Source of the DNA: Deltaproteobacteria bacterium
Lineage (GTDB): Bacteria > Desulfobacterota > Desulfobacteria > Desulfobacterales > Desulfatibacillaceae
Direction of reading: 5' to 3'
DNA: 64,000 nucleotides
Assembly: GCA_016235345.1 (NCBI GenBank)
Contig: JACRLG010000023.1
Span: forward strand, 124,001 to 188,000
Program-made: the position numbers and the translations under genes
Shown: positions 1-11,336 of the stretch, piece by piece
Layout: the number at the start of each line of letters is the position of its first letter
Numbering within the stretch: position 1 is the stretch's first letter
Notes under the pieces: model-generated
Told to the model about the DNA's origin: nothing
What the model saw: only the letters and a program-made list of their open reading frames with translations
The model's database searches: none

Positions 1-1
1 T

Positions 2-2626
2 CAGCCGGTGAAGGTGAAGGTGAGCGGAATAATGACCGACAACACCGGCGCGCTTCTCACGGCCCTTTACAGCACCAACAGCACAACCGGCTACTACGCT
101 TCGGGCAGTACGCCGCTAAGAACGGCGCTCAACACGGTTGGAAAGTATTACACCCAGGGCCAGGCAACTTCCATAGGCTCCTGGCCCTATGCCAACGCGG
201 ACGCGGGCGGGGCCTGCCAGCAGTCCTTCACCGTGCTCATGTCGGACGGTTTTTGGAACGACTCCTTCGCATCCGTTGGCAATGTGGATGACGACGGCAC
301 GGATTTTTCCGGAATGGCTCCTTATAAGGACACCTGGAGCGACACCCTGGCGGACGTGGCAATGAAGTACTACGCCTACGACCTTTCCAACACCCTGGAA
401 AACCTGGTGCCCACCAATTTCCAGGACAAGGCCACCCACCAGCACATGGTGACCTACACCGTGGCCTTCGGCCTCTACGGAACCCTGAACCCGGACAATT
501 ACGACCTCACCAATACGGATGAAGGCCTGCGTGTTTATCCCTCCTGGCCCCAGCCCACCGCAGATTCACAGGCGGCGGTTGACGACATGTGGCACGCGGC
601 GGTGAACGGCAGGGGCAGGTTCCTTTCGGCGAGAAGCACGGCGGAGCTTGTGGACTCCCTTTTGGGCATCGCCCAGAACATCGTAAGCCGCATAGGTTCC
701 GGCGCATCGGTCTCCATCAACGGCGAGGAACTCTATGCGGGCACCATCCTGTTCCAGTCCTCCTACTCGGCGGATACCTGGACCGGTGATGTCAAGAGTT
801 ACCACGTGGATGAATCCTCAGGCGCGGTCCTTGTCGAATCGCCGGTCTGGAGCGCCGCCACCGAGCTTGAGGACGACAACTGGGACACCGACCGCAAGAT
901 AATAACCTACAACGGCTTCAACGGAATTCCGTTCCGGCATTCCAGCCTTACCTCGCTTCAGAAGACTCAGCTTCACCCCACGGACACGGCCCGCCAGGAA
1001 GCCATAGTCAAGTATATACGCGGCTACCAGGGCGATGAAGTCACCAATCCGGGCGGAACATTAAGGGGGCGCACGAAGAAGCTGGGCGACATAGTGCATT
1101 CCGCGCCGCTTTTCGTGAACAACATGCTTCTGGCGGGCGGCAACGACGGCATGGTCCACTGCTTCGACGCAGACACCGGGCGGGAAATCTTCGGCTACGT
1201 GCCCAACGCGGTGTTCAACAACCTGTCGCTTCTGCCCCTGACCAACTACGTCCATATGTATTACATCGACATGCCCTTTGCCCAGAACACGGTGAATGGC
1301 CGTAATATGGTGGCCGGAGCCCTGGGCAAGGGCGGCAAGTCCATATTCCTTCTGGATGTCACCGACGCCAGGGGAGTTGCAACGGAAAGCGCGGCAACCA
1401 GCATCGTCAAGTGGGAATACCCCAGCGCCACAACACCCACCGCCGAAATCAGCGGCCTGGGCTACACCTTCAGCAAGGCCTTCGTGGTGAAGACCCACGC
1501 GGGATGGGGCGTCATTTTCGGCAACGGCTACTCTTCCTCCGAGCAGAAGGCCAAGCTCTACGTGGTGAAGGTGTCGGACGGCACCATCATGAAGGTGATA
1601 GACACGGGGGTGGCTACCTGTAACGGCCTCTCCACGCCGGTTCCGGTGGATTTCGACGGCGACGGCACGGTGGATTACGCCTTTGCAGGCGATCTCAAGG
1701 GAAACCTGTGGAAGTTCGATCTCACCTCGTCCTCGCCGGCATCCTGGACCGTGGCCTACAAGGCCGGTACAACGCCCAAACCCCTTTTCACCAACGCCGG
1801 CACGGACGGCCTGCCCCAGCCCATCACCACCCGGCCCGACGCCATGCTTCACTGCAAGGACGGCGTACCCGGAATGATAGTGTGCTTCGGAACGGGCAAA
1901 TACATAGGCGACGTGGATTACGCCGACAGCCGCACCCAGACCATATACGGAGTGTGGGACTACGGCGACGACGCGGATGATGCGGAATACCTGGGAACCT
2001 TCAACAGGGGCACCCTAGGGCTTTCCAACCAGCCGACCACCGTAACCCTGGTAAGGCAGGAGGTCGCCGCCACGGTAACTTCCGGCGGGCGCACGGCCCT
2101 TGTGCTCACGGCAAGGAATCCGGTATGGACCGTCCAGGACGACGCAACTCCGGGCCAGAACGGCAATCCTTCCTCCCTCACGGCCAACAACGCCGGCTGG
2201 TTCTTCGATCTGCCCGGCTCCCGCGAACGTGTGGTGCGCGATCCGGCCATACGCAACAACAAGTTCACGGTGATTTCAGCCATTCCCAGCAACTCGGCCT
2301 GCTCCGGCGGTGGTTCCTCGACCCTGTACGAGATGGATCCCTGCACCGGGGGACGGACCCAGAAGCCCAAGCGGCCCACCTTTGACGTCAACAACGACGG
2401 ACTGGTGAACGAAGGCGATTATGTCGTGATCACCGACCCGGATACCGGCCAGTCAACGACAGCTGATGTCACCGGACTGGTTTACAACGGCCTCCTTTTC
2501 CCGCCGTCGGTGCTCCGTGACGGCGACCTCGAACGCCTCTACATGGGAACCGCAGGCGGCACCATCGAGGCCCAGGCCGAATCCACGGCAAGGTTCGGCT
2601 TCTTCTACTGGCTGGAAGTCCAATAG
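2..2626 (+). CDS. pilY1: PilY1-like type IV pilus tip/biogenesis protein, 3' part (5' end outside window)
   Basis: The reading frame is open to the left edge, so this is the C-terminal part of a larger protein; the first in-frame GTG (base 8) is not a credible start. The visible part begins inside a von Willebrand A-like region (FTVLMSDG near residue 75, where VWA domains place a conserved Asp). It continues into the PilY1 beta-propeller, with 'GDIVHSAPLFV' and a calcium-binding loop of DxDxDGxxD type in 'DFDGDGTVDYAFAGD'. Near the C-terminus 'DVNNDGLVNEGDYV' is a second EF-hand/dockerin-like loop. PilY1 proteins are secreted or pilus-tip adhesins that control type IV pilus extension and retraction through calcium binding. 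Two small secreted-protein genes follow on the same strand, consistent with the end of a pilus operon. The family call is strong; the adhesive role is inferred. Confidence 0.88.
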   Translation, partial: QPVKVKVSGIMTDNTGALLTALYSTNSTTGYYASGSTPLRTALNTVGKYYTQGQATSIGSWPYANADAGGACQQSFTVLMSDGFWNDSFASVGNVDDDGTDFSGMAPYKDTWSDTLADVAMKYYAYDLSNTLENLVPTNFQDKATHQHMVTYTVAFGLYGTLNPDNYDLTNTDEGLRVYPSWPQPTADSQAAVDDMWHAAVNGRGRFLSARSTAELVDSLLGIAQNIVSRIGSGASVSINGEELYAGTILFQSSYSADTWTGDVKSYHVDESSGAVLVESPVWSAATELEDDNWDTDRKIITYNGFNGIPFRHSSLTSLQKTQLHPTDTARQEAIVKYIRGYQGDEVTNPGGTLRGRTKKLGDIVHSAPLFVNNMLLAGGNDGMVHCFDADTGREIFGYVPNAVFNNLSLLPLTNYVHMYYIDMPFAQNTVNGRNMVAGALGKGGKSIFLLDVTDARGVATESAATSIVKWEYPSATTPTAEISGLGYTFSKAFVVKTHAGWGVIFGNGYSSSEQKAKLYVVKVSDGTIMKVIDTGVATCNGLSTPVPVDFDGDGTVDYAFAGDLKGNLWKFDLTSSSPASWTVAYKAGTTPKPLFTNAGTDGLPQPITTRPDAMLHCKDGVPGMIVCFGTGKYIGDVDYADSRTQTIYGVWDYGDDADDAEYLGTFNRGTLGLSNQPTTVTLVRQEVAATVTSGGRTALVLTARNPVWTVQDDATPGQNGNPSSLTANNAGWFFDLPGSRERVVRDPAIRNNKFTVISAIPSNSACSGGGSSTLYEMDPCTGGRTQKPKRPTFDVNNDGLVNEGDYVVITDPDTGQSTTADVTGLVYNGLLFPPSVLRDGDLERLYMGTAGGTIEAQAESTARFGFFYWLEVQ

Positions 2627-2685
2627 GTTCAATTCCCGCCCGGACCAGTGGGTTCGGGCGGGAGATCACAACGCGGGAGAACGCC

Positions 2686-3126
2686 ATGAAAACCTCAGTA
2701 ATCCGAAAGAACCTGTTGGCCCTGCTGGTAATCGCCACGGCCTGCGTTTTTGCAGCGAGCGCCCTTGCTGCAGAGGATATTCCCCTTCTGCCGGTTGCGC
2801 CGGTTTCCCCCGTGACCACCGCGCCCAAGGCCCCCGCGCCTGCCAAGAAAACCACCACGTTAAAGAAGTCTTCGTCCACCCGGACAATCTCCACTGCGGA
2901 GGCGGAAGCGGCTGGCATCCCGGCCTTTGACGGCAAGGGGACCATAGACGAGGTGGTTGCGGGCGGCTTTATTATCGATGATCGCACATTTTATCTGGCT
3001 CCGGGATGCCGTTTCAGGAAGTCCTCAACCTTGGCCGCTGCCGGTTCCTCCTTTAAAAAGGGCTCCAAGGTTGGCTATGTTCTAAACCAGAAGAAACTGA
3101 TCTCCGAACTGTGGCTTTTAAAGTGA
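2686..3126 (+). CDS. Small secreted protein of unknown function downstream of pilY1
   Basis: This encodes 146 residues. The N-terminus is a clear signal peptide: a basic start, a hydrophobic stretch (LLALLVIATACVFAASALA) and an Ala-x-Ala cleavage site near residue 27. A Pro/Ala/Lys-rich linker follows (to about residue 70). A compact C-terminal segment of about 60 residues (GTIDEVVAGGFIIDDRTFYL onward) alternates short beta-like stretches and ends on WLLK, resembling a small OB- or SH3-like beta barrel. A purine-rich ribosome-binding site (gggaga) lies 7 bases before ATG. It is 59 bases after pilY1 and probably cotranscribed with it. I do not recognise a named family; a periplasmic role linked to the pilus is inferred only from position. 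Confidence 0.75.
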   Translation: MKTSVIRKNLLALLVIATACVFAASALAAEDIPLLPVAPVSPVTTAPKAPAPAKKTTTLKKSSSTRTISTAEAEAAGIPAFDGKGTIDEVVAGGFIIDDRTFYLAPGCRFRKSSTLAAAGSSFKKGSKVGYVLNQKKLISELWLLK

Positions 3127-3255
3127 CCAGCTCGGTTTTCATCGGTCGGCCTGCTGCGCGTTTTGCGCCTGTAACTTTTTCCTTCGTTCACCGCGCTGTT
3201 GATCCGGCATTTACGGCGCGGTGAATTTCGTTTTTTCGTCCAAAAGGAGTGCCTA

Positions 3256-3774
3256 ATGGGAAAGAGCGCCATCTTCGTGCTTTTTTCGGCGGTAATGGTT
3301 CTGGCTTCATCCGTCGTGTCGGCGCAGGCCGATTATTACGGGTACAAGGACGCCAAGGGCGTGTGGCGTTACACGGACGACATGGGTTCCATCCCGGCGG
3401 CGTACCGCAAGAGCATGAAGGTCCTGAAATCCGAAAAGCCGGAGGAAAAACCAGCCGAAGCGGCGGATTCCGGGAAGGCCGCCGATGATAAAGGTACTGA
3501 CGCTGCGGCCAAATCGGGTTCCTCCGACGGAGGCAAGGGAATGGGCGCCCGGCTGGAGATGCTGAACAGGGAACGTGACGCCCTGGAAAAGGAGAGGGAG
3601 TCGCTTGCCGCCGAAAGGAGCGCCCTGGAACAGGAACGCACCAAGACAGCCTCCCGGAAGAGCCAGGCTGAAATTAACGAAAAGGCCAAGGCGTACAATG
3701 AGCGGGTAAAGGCATACGACGCCCGCCGCCAGGCCTACGAAAAAAAGGTGAAGGAGACGGTGACGGCCCGTTAG
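3256..3774 (+). CDS. DUF4124-type secreted protein with C-terminal coiled coil
   Basis: This encodes 172 residues. I chose the ATG at 3256 because AAGGAG lies directly upstream and the protein then begins with a signal peptide (MGKSAIFVLFSAVMVLASSVVSA). The longer frame starting at a TTG at 3199 has neither feature. Just after cleavage comes a DUF4124-like motif (YYGYKDAKGVWRYTDD). A low-complexity Ala/Lys/Glu linker follows, then a long charged heptad region (about residues 95-165: RLEMLNRERDALEKERESL) predicted to be a coiled coil. DUF4124 proteins are common secreted proteins near pilus and envelope genes, with no established activity. It is the last gene before a 1-kb gene-free stretch. 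Confidence 0.8.
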   Translation: MGKSAIFVLFSAVMVLASSVVSAQADYYGYKDAKGVWRYTDDMGSIPAAYRKSMKVLKSEKPEEKPAEAADSGKAADDKGTDAAAKSGSSDGGKGMGARLEMLNRERDALEKERESLAAERSALEQERTKTASRKSQAEINEKAKAYNERVKAYDARRQAYEKKVKETVTAR

Positions 3775-4508
3775 GGAGTCTGCGCAAAACATGTTTCGAA
3801 AAGGGGGAGGCTAGGGGAGCGAAAACCGGGCATTTTTTCTTCGGGGTATCTGTACGGACCGGTTTTGGCCCCTCGAAAAGGAAATGCCCCCGGAAGGCTT
3901 GCGGGGAGCTTGCCTAACGGGGGCGTACCCTTGGAAAAGGGGGGGACTTTTCTTCAGGGCGTCCTTACTATAGACATGCGTTGCGTCCGTGTCAAGAAGT
4001 ATGATTCCTTTTTGAGGATGAAATGGGTCACACATAGTAAGGCTTTGATTTTAAGGTAAAAATATTGTACATAATGTCACTTCCGCTTTAAGGCCCGCAG
4101 AATTCACGCCCAGGGTATTACTTGCCAGCCCGTTAAAAAAGCGAAAAAAGCAGTAAATTATTTTACTTACAGGACCCGTTCGCTCCCAAGGGCCATATCG
4201 GCTTTGAGTCAATTCTTTTTTTTGCGGACGTTTTCATGGCCCCTCCCTTGCGTAAATACTCCCGGTCATTGGATACATGCCGGACCCAGGAAGCAGGTCT
4301 CACGGGCTTCCTGCCTCTTGTCCCGGAATTGATTCTCCCTTGCAACCAGTGGAGAACGGCTTCCATTTCGGAAACCGCATGATTTAAGGGTTGGCGGCTT
4401 TCCTTGAAGCGCGGGCGTCCCGTACGTCCAGGAAAAAAATGGCTTGGCCGAATGTCGGTGACGCCTGCCCTTTTCCATATATGGTTGCTCTGGAATCCGG
4501 GGAAGTCA

Positions 4509-4524
4509 CTGACCGAATGGTCAG
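4509..4524. promoter_or_regulatory. Candidate TetR-type operator upstream of fadNA
   Basis: CTGACC-GAAT-GGTCAG is a perfect inverted repeat with 6-base arms. A related sequence, CCGTTCGG inside TTAACCGAACGGATAT (opposite strand, 4660-4675), lies just upstream of the promoter and matches this site at 10 of 16 positions. Palindromes with an ACCGAnnGGT core are typical targets of TetR-family regulators, many of which control fatty-acid degradation. No regulator gene is in the window. Confidence 0.45.
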
Positions 4525-4691
4525 GTAATAATGACATATATTTGATGGATTCTTCAGATGTTTTCTATTCAGCAAGTGAACAGTTCCCCGTTTCATTGGA
4601 TTTTGCGCTGTACAGCGTGTCTTGGTTAACAAATTGAATTTAAAGATGTAAATTATAAAATATCCGTTCGGTTAAATGCCTTTTATTTGTC

Positions 4692-4719
4692 TTGACACTG
4701 CGTGGGTTTCTGCCATAAA
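4692..4719 (+). promoter_or_regulatory. Probable sigma-70 promoter of fadN
   Basis: A perfect TTGACA (4692-4697) is followed after 16 bases by CATAAA (4714-4719), or after 17 by ATAAAT. A short inverted repeat AATGA-AGAG-TCATT (4718-4731) overlaps the -10 edge. The start codon is about 95 bases downstream, preceded by AAGGAGG at about 4798. Confidence 0.5.
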
Positions 4720-4812
4720 TGAAGAGTCATTCATTTTTTAGGATGTCCGGCAGGTCCCGGCGCTGACGCCGCTTCCAGCCGCAGGAAATCTCATTCAAGG
4801 AGGAACGTTCTT

Positions 4813-7221
<2,409 letters not shown>

Positions 7222-7251
7222 TTATAGCCCGATCATGGGAGGTATTTTGAT

Positions 7252-8442
7252 ATGAGAGAAGCTTACATCGTATCGGCAGTGAGAACTCCGGGCTGCCGGA
7301 GGGCCAAGGGCGCTTTCGCCGACACCCGTCCCGAAGGACTTCTGTCCTTCATCCTGGGCGCGGCAGTTGACAAGGTTCCCGGTCTTTCAAAGGGCGACGT
7401 TGAAGACATCATGTGCGGCTGCTCCTTTCCCGAAGCCGAGCAGGGCCTGAACGTGGGCCGCATCTGCGGCCAGATCGGCGGATTTCCCCAGGCGGTTTCG
7501 GGAGCCACCGTCAACCGTTTCTGCGCCTCCGGCCTCGAAGCCGTTGTCCAGGCCAGCATGAGGGTCATGTGCGGTTTTTCCGATGTCACCATCGGCGCTG
7601 GCCTTGAGTCCATGAGCTACGTGCCCATGGGCGGAAATATGCCCAGGCCCTGCCCCGAATACACCGAAGCCCACCCGGAGATGTACTGCTCCATGGGCAT
7701 CACCGCCGAAAACGTGGCCAAGCGCTACAACGTAAGCCGCGAAGCCCAGGACGAGTTCGCCTACAATTCCCACATGAAGGCTGCGGCGGCCCGTGACAAC
7801 GGCAAGTTCATCGAAGTCGTGCCCACCCCGGCCATCAAGTACGTTGAGCAGCCGGACGGCACCTTCAAGAAGGAAACCTTCATCCAGGCGGTGGACGACG
7901 GCATCCGCGCCGAAACCACCATGGAAGGCCTTGCCAAGCTGCGCCCGGTTTTCGCGGCAGTGGGCTCGGTGACCGCAGGCAACTCCTCCCAGACCACCGA
8001 CGGCTCCGCCGCCTGCGTCATCATGAGCGGCGACAAGATGAAGGCTCTGGGAATCAAGCCCCTTGGAAAACTCGTGTGCTACGCCACCGTGGGCTGCAAC
8101 CCGGACGAAATGGGCGTGGGTCCGGCTCTTGCCATTCCCAAGGTGCTGGCCAAGGCCGGAGTGAAAATCGAGGACGTGGGCCTTTTCGAGATCAACGAGG
8201 CTTTCGCCTCCCAGGCCCTGTACTGCATGAGGGAACTTGGCATAGACAAGCCCGGCATGATCGAGCGCGTGAACATCCACGGCGGAGCCATCGCCCTGGG
8301 TCACCCGCTTGGCTGCACGGGAGCCAAGCTCGCCGCCACGCTTCTGAACAACATGAAGACCAAGGGCGTGAAGTACGGCGTGGAGTCCATGTGCATCGGC
8401 GGCGGCATGGGCGCGGCTGCCCTGTTCGAGCTGTGCGACTAA
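7252..8442 (+). CDS. fadA: Acetyl-CoA acyltransferase (3-ketoacyl-CoA thiolase)
   Basis: 396 residues, the usual thiolase length. The nucleophilic Cys is in NRFCASGLEAV (C91). The second conserved block NIHGGAIALGHPLG provides His351, and CIGGGMGAA provides the acid/base Cys381. The enzyme cleaves 3-ketoacyl-CoA with CoA to give acetyl-CoA and a shortened acyl-CoA, the last step of the spiral served by the upstream FadN-like protein. GGGAGG sits 9 bases before ATG. A strong stem-loop terminator follows the stop, so the operon probably ends here. Exact chain-length preference cannot be read from sequence. Confidence 0.94.
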   Translation: MREAYIVSAVRTPGCRRAKGAFADTRPEGLLSFILGAAVDKVPGLSKGDVEDIMCGCSFPEAEQGLNVGRICGQIGGFPQAVSGATVNRFCASGLEAVVQASMRVMCGFSDVTIGAGLESMSYVPMGGNMPRPCPEYTEAHPEMYCSMGITAENVAKRYNVSREAQDEFAYNSHMKAAAARDNGKFIEVVPTPAIKYVEQPDGTFKKETFIQAVDDGIRAETTMEGLAKLRPVFAAVGSVTAGNSSQTTDGSAACVIMSGDKMKALGIKPLGKLVCYATVGCNPDEMGVGPALAIPKVLAKAGVKIEDVGLFEINEAFASQALYCMRELGIDKPGMIERVNIHGGAIALGHPLGCTGAKLAATLLNNMKTKGVKYGVESMCIGGGMGAAALFELCD

Positions 8443-8473
8443 GGCTTGCCGTTTAGCCTGATTTGTCTGATGG

Positions 8474-8519
8474 AAAAGGGGAGACCCCGGATGCTTTCGG
8501 GGCCTCCCCTTTCATTTTT
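8474..8519 (+). terminator. Rho-independent terminator after fadA
   Basis: AAAAGGGGAG-a-CCCCG pairs with CGGGG-c-CTCCCCTTT around a short loop, and TTTCATTTTT follows. This is the cleanest terminator in the window, about 35 bases past the thiolase stop. Confidence 0.85.
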
Positions 8520-8579
8520 CCCCCGCCGTCCGCTGTAACAGAATTCACATGTTTTACCCGCAAAGTCCCCACTAGGCCG

Positions 8580-8608
8580 TTGAGATTGCAGAAACAGTGT
8601 GATATGGT
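8580..8608 (+). promoter_or_regulatory. Promoter of the SEDS/PBP locus
   Basis: TTGAGA (8580-8585), 17-base spacer, TATGGT (8603-8608). The predicted transcript start, near 8615, leaves only about 9 bases before an ATG at 8624. This favours the ATG at 8687 as the start of the next gene. Confidence 0.55.
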
Positions 8609-8686
8609 ACGCGATTCCGTTTAATGAAGCCGGAAAGGCGCGGCAAAAGGCATTTCAGGCGGAATCAAACACCTTCGGACGCACTC

Positions 8687-11335
8687 ATGGGCAACCTTTT
8701 CCGCAGACGATTCATTCCCGTCCTGGCAGTGGCCTTAAGCCTTGTCCCGGCCCTTTTGCTCATGGCCTTCATAATCCCTCCCATGACAGCGGCCCTCTCC
8801 GGTTGGCTGAGTGAAAATTCGGGGCCCGCGTGGCGGCTGGAATATCTGGAAATCGCTCCGTCCGGAAATTCGACCTTCTCCTTTTACAACAACAAGCTCG
8901 CGCTTTCGTTCAAAAAGAGCGACAGGGTGATTCTGTGCACCGCCACCGCCGCTTTTGACCGGGGCAAGTTGCTGGTTTACAGCCGCCCGGAAAACGGTCC
9001 GGAAACAAGGTTGCCGGTTTCGTTCGAGCCCCGCGCCGGACTGGCAGGTGCGCGGCCTTCGCAGGTCTTCCGCTTCGCCGTTTCGCAAGGCGTCTCTTAT
9101 TCGTTTCAGCAGGACATCCGCGAAGACGCGAAACCAGCCGAAGAAGAGGCGGGCGGCGGCGCAACCCTGGACTCGGTCATCAAAAAACTCATAGCCCTTT
9201 CCAAAAACGACGAGGCCGGATACGACCTTTTCGCGTTCAGGCTTTCCGGGGCAGGGGGGCCGAAGAGGGGAGCCCTGGTCCGTTTCACGGCTTCGGGAAA
9301 GCCGGGCTCCCTTTCCGGGTCAAATCCCTTTCTGGAGTTTCCGGCAAAATACCCGTTTTTGCTGCCCGAATCGGCCAGGGCCGGGGAAAGGGCCGAGACC
9401 CTTCAACTGACCGGGCCAGGTTACAAGCCCCAGGCGATCAAGATTCCCGGCAGGTTCCACATTCCCCTGGATTTCATTTCAGAGCCTTTCGCCGGTTTTG
9501 TCCTGGCCCGCAAGAGCGAGAGCGGGGCGTACAGCGCCGTGAACGAATCTGCGGCCAGGGTGCGGGTGGCCCGGAACCTGGCCGCTTCATCAGCCCGCCC
9601 GACATCCTTCTTTTACCCGGTTTTCTCCGATCCCCAGGGGGTTTACGGTTTTCACGCGCCCTTTACGTGGGTGGATTATTTTTCCGGGGCAGGCGACCGC
9701 AGCCCTTGGGGGCAAGCGACCGCGCCGGTGGAATTTCTTTCTGCGGGCGAAAGCGGCTTAACCTTCCATCCCGAAAAGGACGCGCTGTTCGTGGCCGGAT
9801 TGGGCTTCACCCTGAGAGAAGCCGTTTTCGCGCCCTTGGCCGGGTTCATCACGTCGGCCTTCGCCATGCTGTTTACGGGTTTTTGCGCGGCCTTCTGCCT
9901 GGTCTACCTCTTTTTTCCCTTTTTCACGGTGAGGTTTTCAAAGGGCAACACCGCCTCGTCCATTTATTCCCTGACAGCTTCCGGGCTTACCGTGTTCATG
10001 GTCACGGGGCTGACGTTTCTGGGGCTTTTCCAGCTTCTGTACCTCAATCTCGATTCCGCAGCCTACCCGGAGCTGAACAAGGTCCATTTTTTTCTGGACT
10101 GCTCCCAGGGGGTGTTTCGGATAACGGCCCTTTCGATGGCGCTTTTCCTTTTCATGGCCGTGCTGAAGTATTTCAGGCCGAGCCGCAACTTCCTTTTCGG
10201 GTGGTTTTTCGACGAGGCCCGGCACGCCCGGAAGCTCTTTTTCGCCACCCTGATTTCCTTCGCTCTTTCGGTGGGGGTTTTCGCGGTCAAGCCTGGCCGC
10301 AGCATCATCCTCCTATGTTCCAGCACCCTTCTTCTGCTCTTTCCCCTGGCCTTCACCTCCTACCTCACCTATTTCAGGCTGAGGGTCAAAAGACGCCTGT
10401 CCCTGGGAGGGGTGGCGGTGTTTTCGGGCCTGATTCCCCTGGTGGGCTTCGCGGTTCCCCTGGCCCTTTACGACGAGTTCGGCCCCATACTCATCTACTC
10501 GCTCTTTCTTTTCCTGGCCTGGCCCGCCGTGGGTTTTTTCACCGACAAGAACCGGCTGCTGCCCCTTCAGGACGAGCAAAGGGGCAGGTTCACCAGGGCT
10601 GTCCAGGTTTTTTTCGTGGCCGCGTGTACCCTTGTGGCACCTATTGCCTGGTTCGTGGTGGAATACCCGCCCCTGGCGGCCCTTCTCTTCATGCCCATAG
10701 CCTTTGCCCTGGTCAACCGGACACTTTCGAAATTCGGATGGACCTTTTCCCCCAACATGGCCCAGACCCTGTTCATAATCTGGCTGGGAATAGGGGCCAC
10801 AACGAGCCTTCTTTGCTTTTACCAGAAGGATTTCGAGCTTCCGGGCATGGACATGTTTTACAGCCGCATGGACAAGATGAACGTACCGGCCTTGAGGGAC
10901 GACGCGGACATCCCCCACAGCCTGATATACGAGCCGGGGACCCGCCTTGGAAGCCTCGCCCGGCGAATCCACACGGATTTTGCCATGAGCCTTACCCGGA
11001 GCCTCTACAAGGATGTTTTCACCGCTGTTTCGGGCACCCTTCTGGCCGGGAGCCTCCTTTTCGCCTATCTGGCCGTCTTGTTTCTCTCACTGTGGCAGAT
11101 GCAGGCCTACACCCTCCACCAGTCCATAAAGCGGCTGAACGAGCCCCTGTTCCGTTTCGTCTGCTTCGCCTTTCTGGGGGTGTTCGGGCTTTATTCGTTC
11201 CTGTCCACGGGCTGTTACCTGCCCCTTACCGGCGTGCCCTTTCCCCTGGTCTCCGACGGCGATTCATACCGCTTCTTCACCCTCACCCTGTTGTGGATTT
11301 CCCTTCTAAGCCCCTGGCAGGAAAGAACCTACTGA
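8687..11335 (+). CDS. Divergent SEDS-family glycosyltransferase (RodA/FtsW-like) with large extracytoplasmic domain
   Basis: 882 residues from the ATG at 8687; an in-frame ATG at 8624 would add 21 basic residues but leaves almost no leader. Segment 1-40 is a basic start and one membrane span. Residues about 45-380 form a large domain with few hydrophobic stretches, predicted outside the membrane. From about 385 to the end there are roughly ten hydrophobic segments. Two SEDS signatures remain near the C-terminus: HTDF (about 762-765), where RodA/FtsW have 'HTDFIF' with the catalytic Asp, and PLTGVPFPLVS (about 846-856), matching 'PvtGiPLPfvS'. SEDS proteins polymerise lipid II into glycan strands with a class B PBP partner, and a PBP gene begins one base after this stop. 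Canonical RodA/FtsW are about 370-420 residues, so the size and N-terminal domain are unusual. Family call from motifs; role inferred. Confidence 0.75.
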   Translation: MGNLFRRRFIPVLAVALSLVPALLLMAFIIPPMTAALSGWLSENSGPAWRLEYLEIAPSGNSTFSFYNNKLALSFKKSDRVILCTATAAFDRGKLLVYSRPENGPETRLPVSFEPRAGLAGARPSQVFRFAVSQGVSYSFQQDIREDAKPAEEEAGGGATLDSVIKKLIALSKNDEAGYDLFAFRLSGAGGPKRGALVRFTASGKPGSLSGSNPFLEFPAKYPFLLPESARAGERAETLQLTGPGYKPQAIKIPGRFHIPLDFISEPFAGFVLARKSESGAYSAVNESAARVRVARNLAASSARPTSFFYPVFSDPQGVYGFHAPFTWVDYFSGAGDRSPWGQATAPVEFLSAGESGLTFHPEKDALFVAGLGFTLREAVFAPLAGFITSAFAMLFTGFCAAFCLVYLFFPFFTVRFSKGNTASSIYSLTASGLTVFMVTGLTFLGLFQLLYLNLDSAAYPELNKVHFFLDCSQGVFRITALSMALFLFMAVLKYFRPSRNFLFGWFFDEARHARKLFFATLISFALSVGVFAVKPGRSIILLCSSTLLLLFPLAFTSYLTYFRLRVKRRLSLGGVAVFSGLIPLVGFAVPLALYDEFGPILIYSLFLFLAWPAVGFFTDKNRLLPLQDEQRGRFTRAVQVFFVAACTLVAPIAWFVVEYPPLAALLFMPIAFALVNRTLSKFGWTFSPNMAQTLFIIWLGIGATTSLLCFYQKDFELPGMDMFYSRMDKMNVPALRDDADIPHSLIYEPGTRLGSLARRIHTDFAMSLTRSLYKDVFTAVSGTLLAGSLLFAYLAVLFLSLWQMQAYTLHQSIKRLNEPLFRFVCFAFLGVFGLYSFLSTGCYLPLTGVPFPLVSDGDSYRFFTLTLLWISLLSPWQERTY

Positions 11336-11336
11336 C

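Larger units (their letters stand above)
3775..4812. other. Gene-free 1-kb stretch with hairpins and regulatory signals
   Basis: No open frame here shows coding features. The left part is GC-rich with inverted repeats: AAAACCGG/CCGGTTTT (3822-3829 and 3859-3866), and a hairpin GCCCCCG/CGGGGGC (3886-3924) with a second internal pairing AGGC/GCCT. From about 4040 the sequence turns AT-rich. It carries GTAAA-TTAT-TTTAC (4153-4166), then the operator-like palindrome at 4509 and the promoter before fadN. The hairpins may terminate the pilus operon, but none has a clean T-tract. Confidence 0.5.

Noticed and set aside
1061-1852. 263-codon frame on the minus strand inside pilY1
   Set aside because: It lies wholly within the plus-strand pilY1 reading frame and has no start signal or recognisable domain; it is an antisense shadow of GC-rich coding sequence.
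3886-3924. Hairpin after the DUF4124 gene as a terminator
   Set aside because: The stem is good but it lies over 100 bases past the stop and lacks a T-tract; left as an unassigned structure within the gap entry.
4163-4637. Several short frames in the fadN upstream region
   Set aside because: No ribosome-binding sites, no domain resemblance, and they overlap one another and the operator-like palindrome; treated as non-coding.
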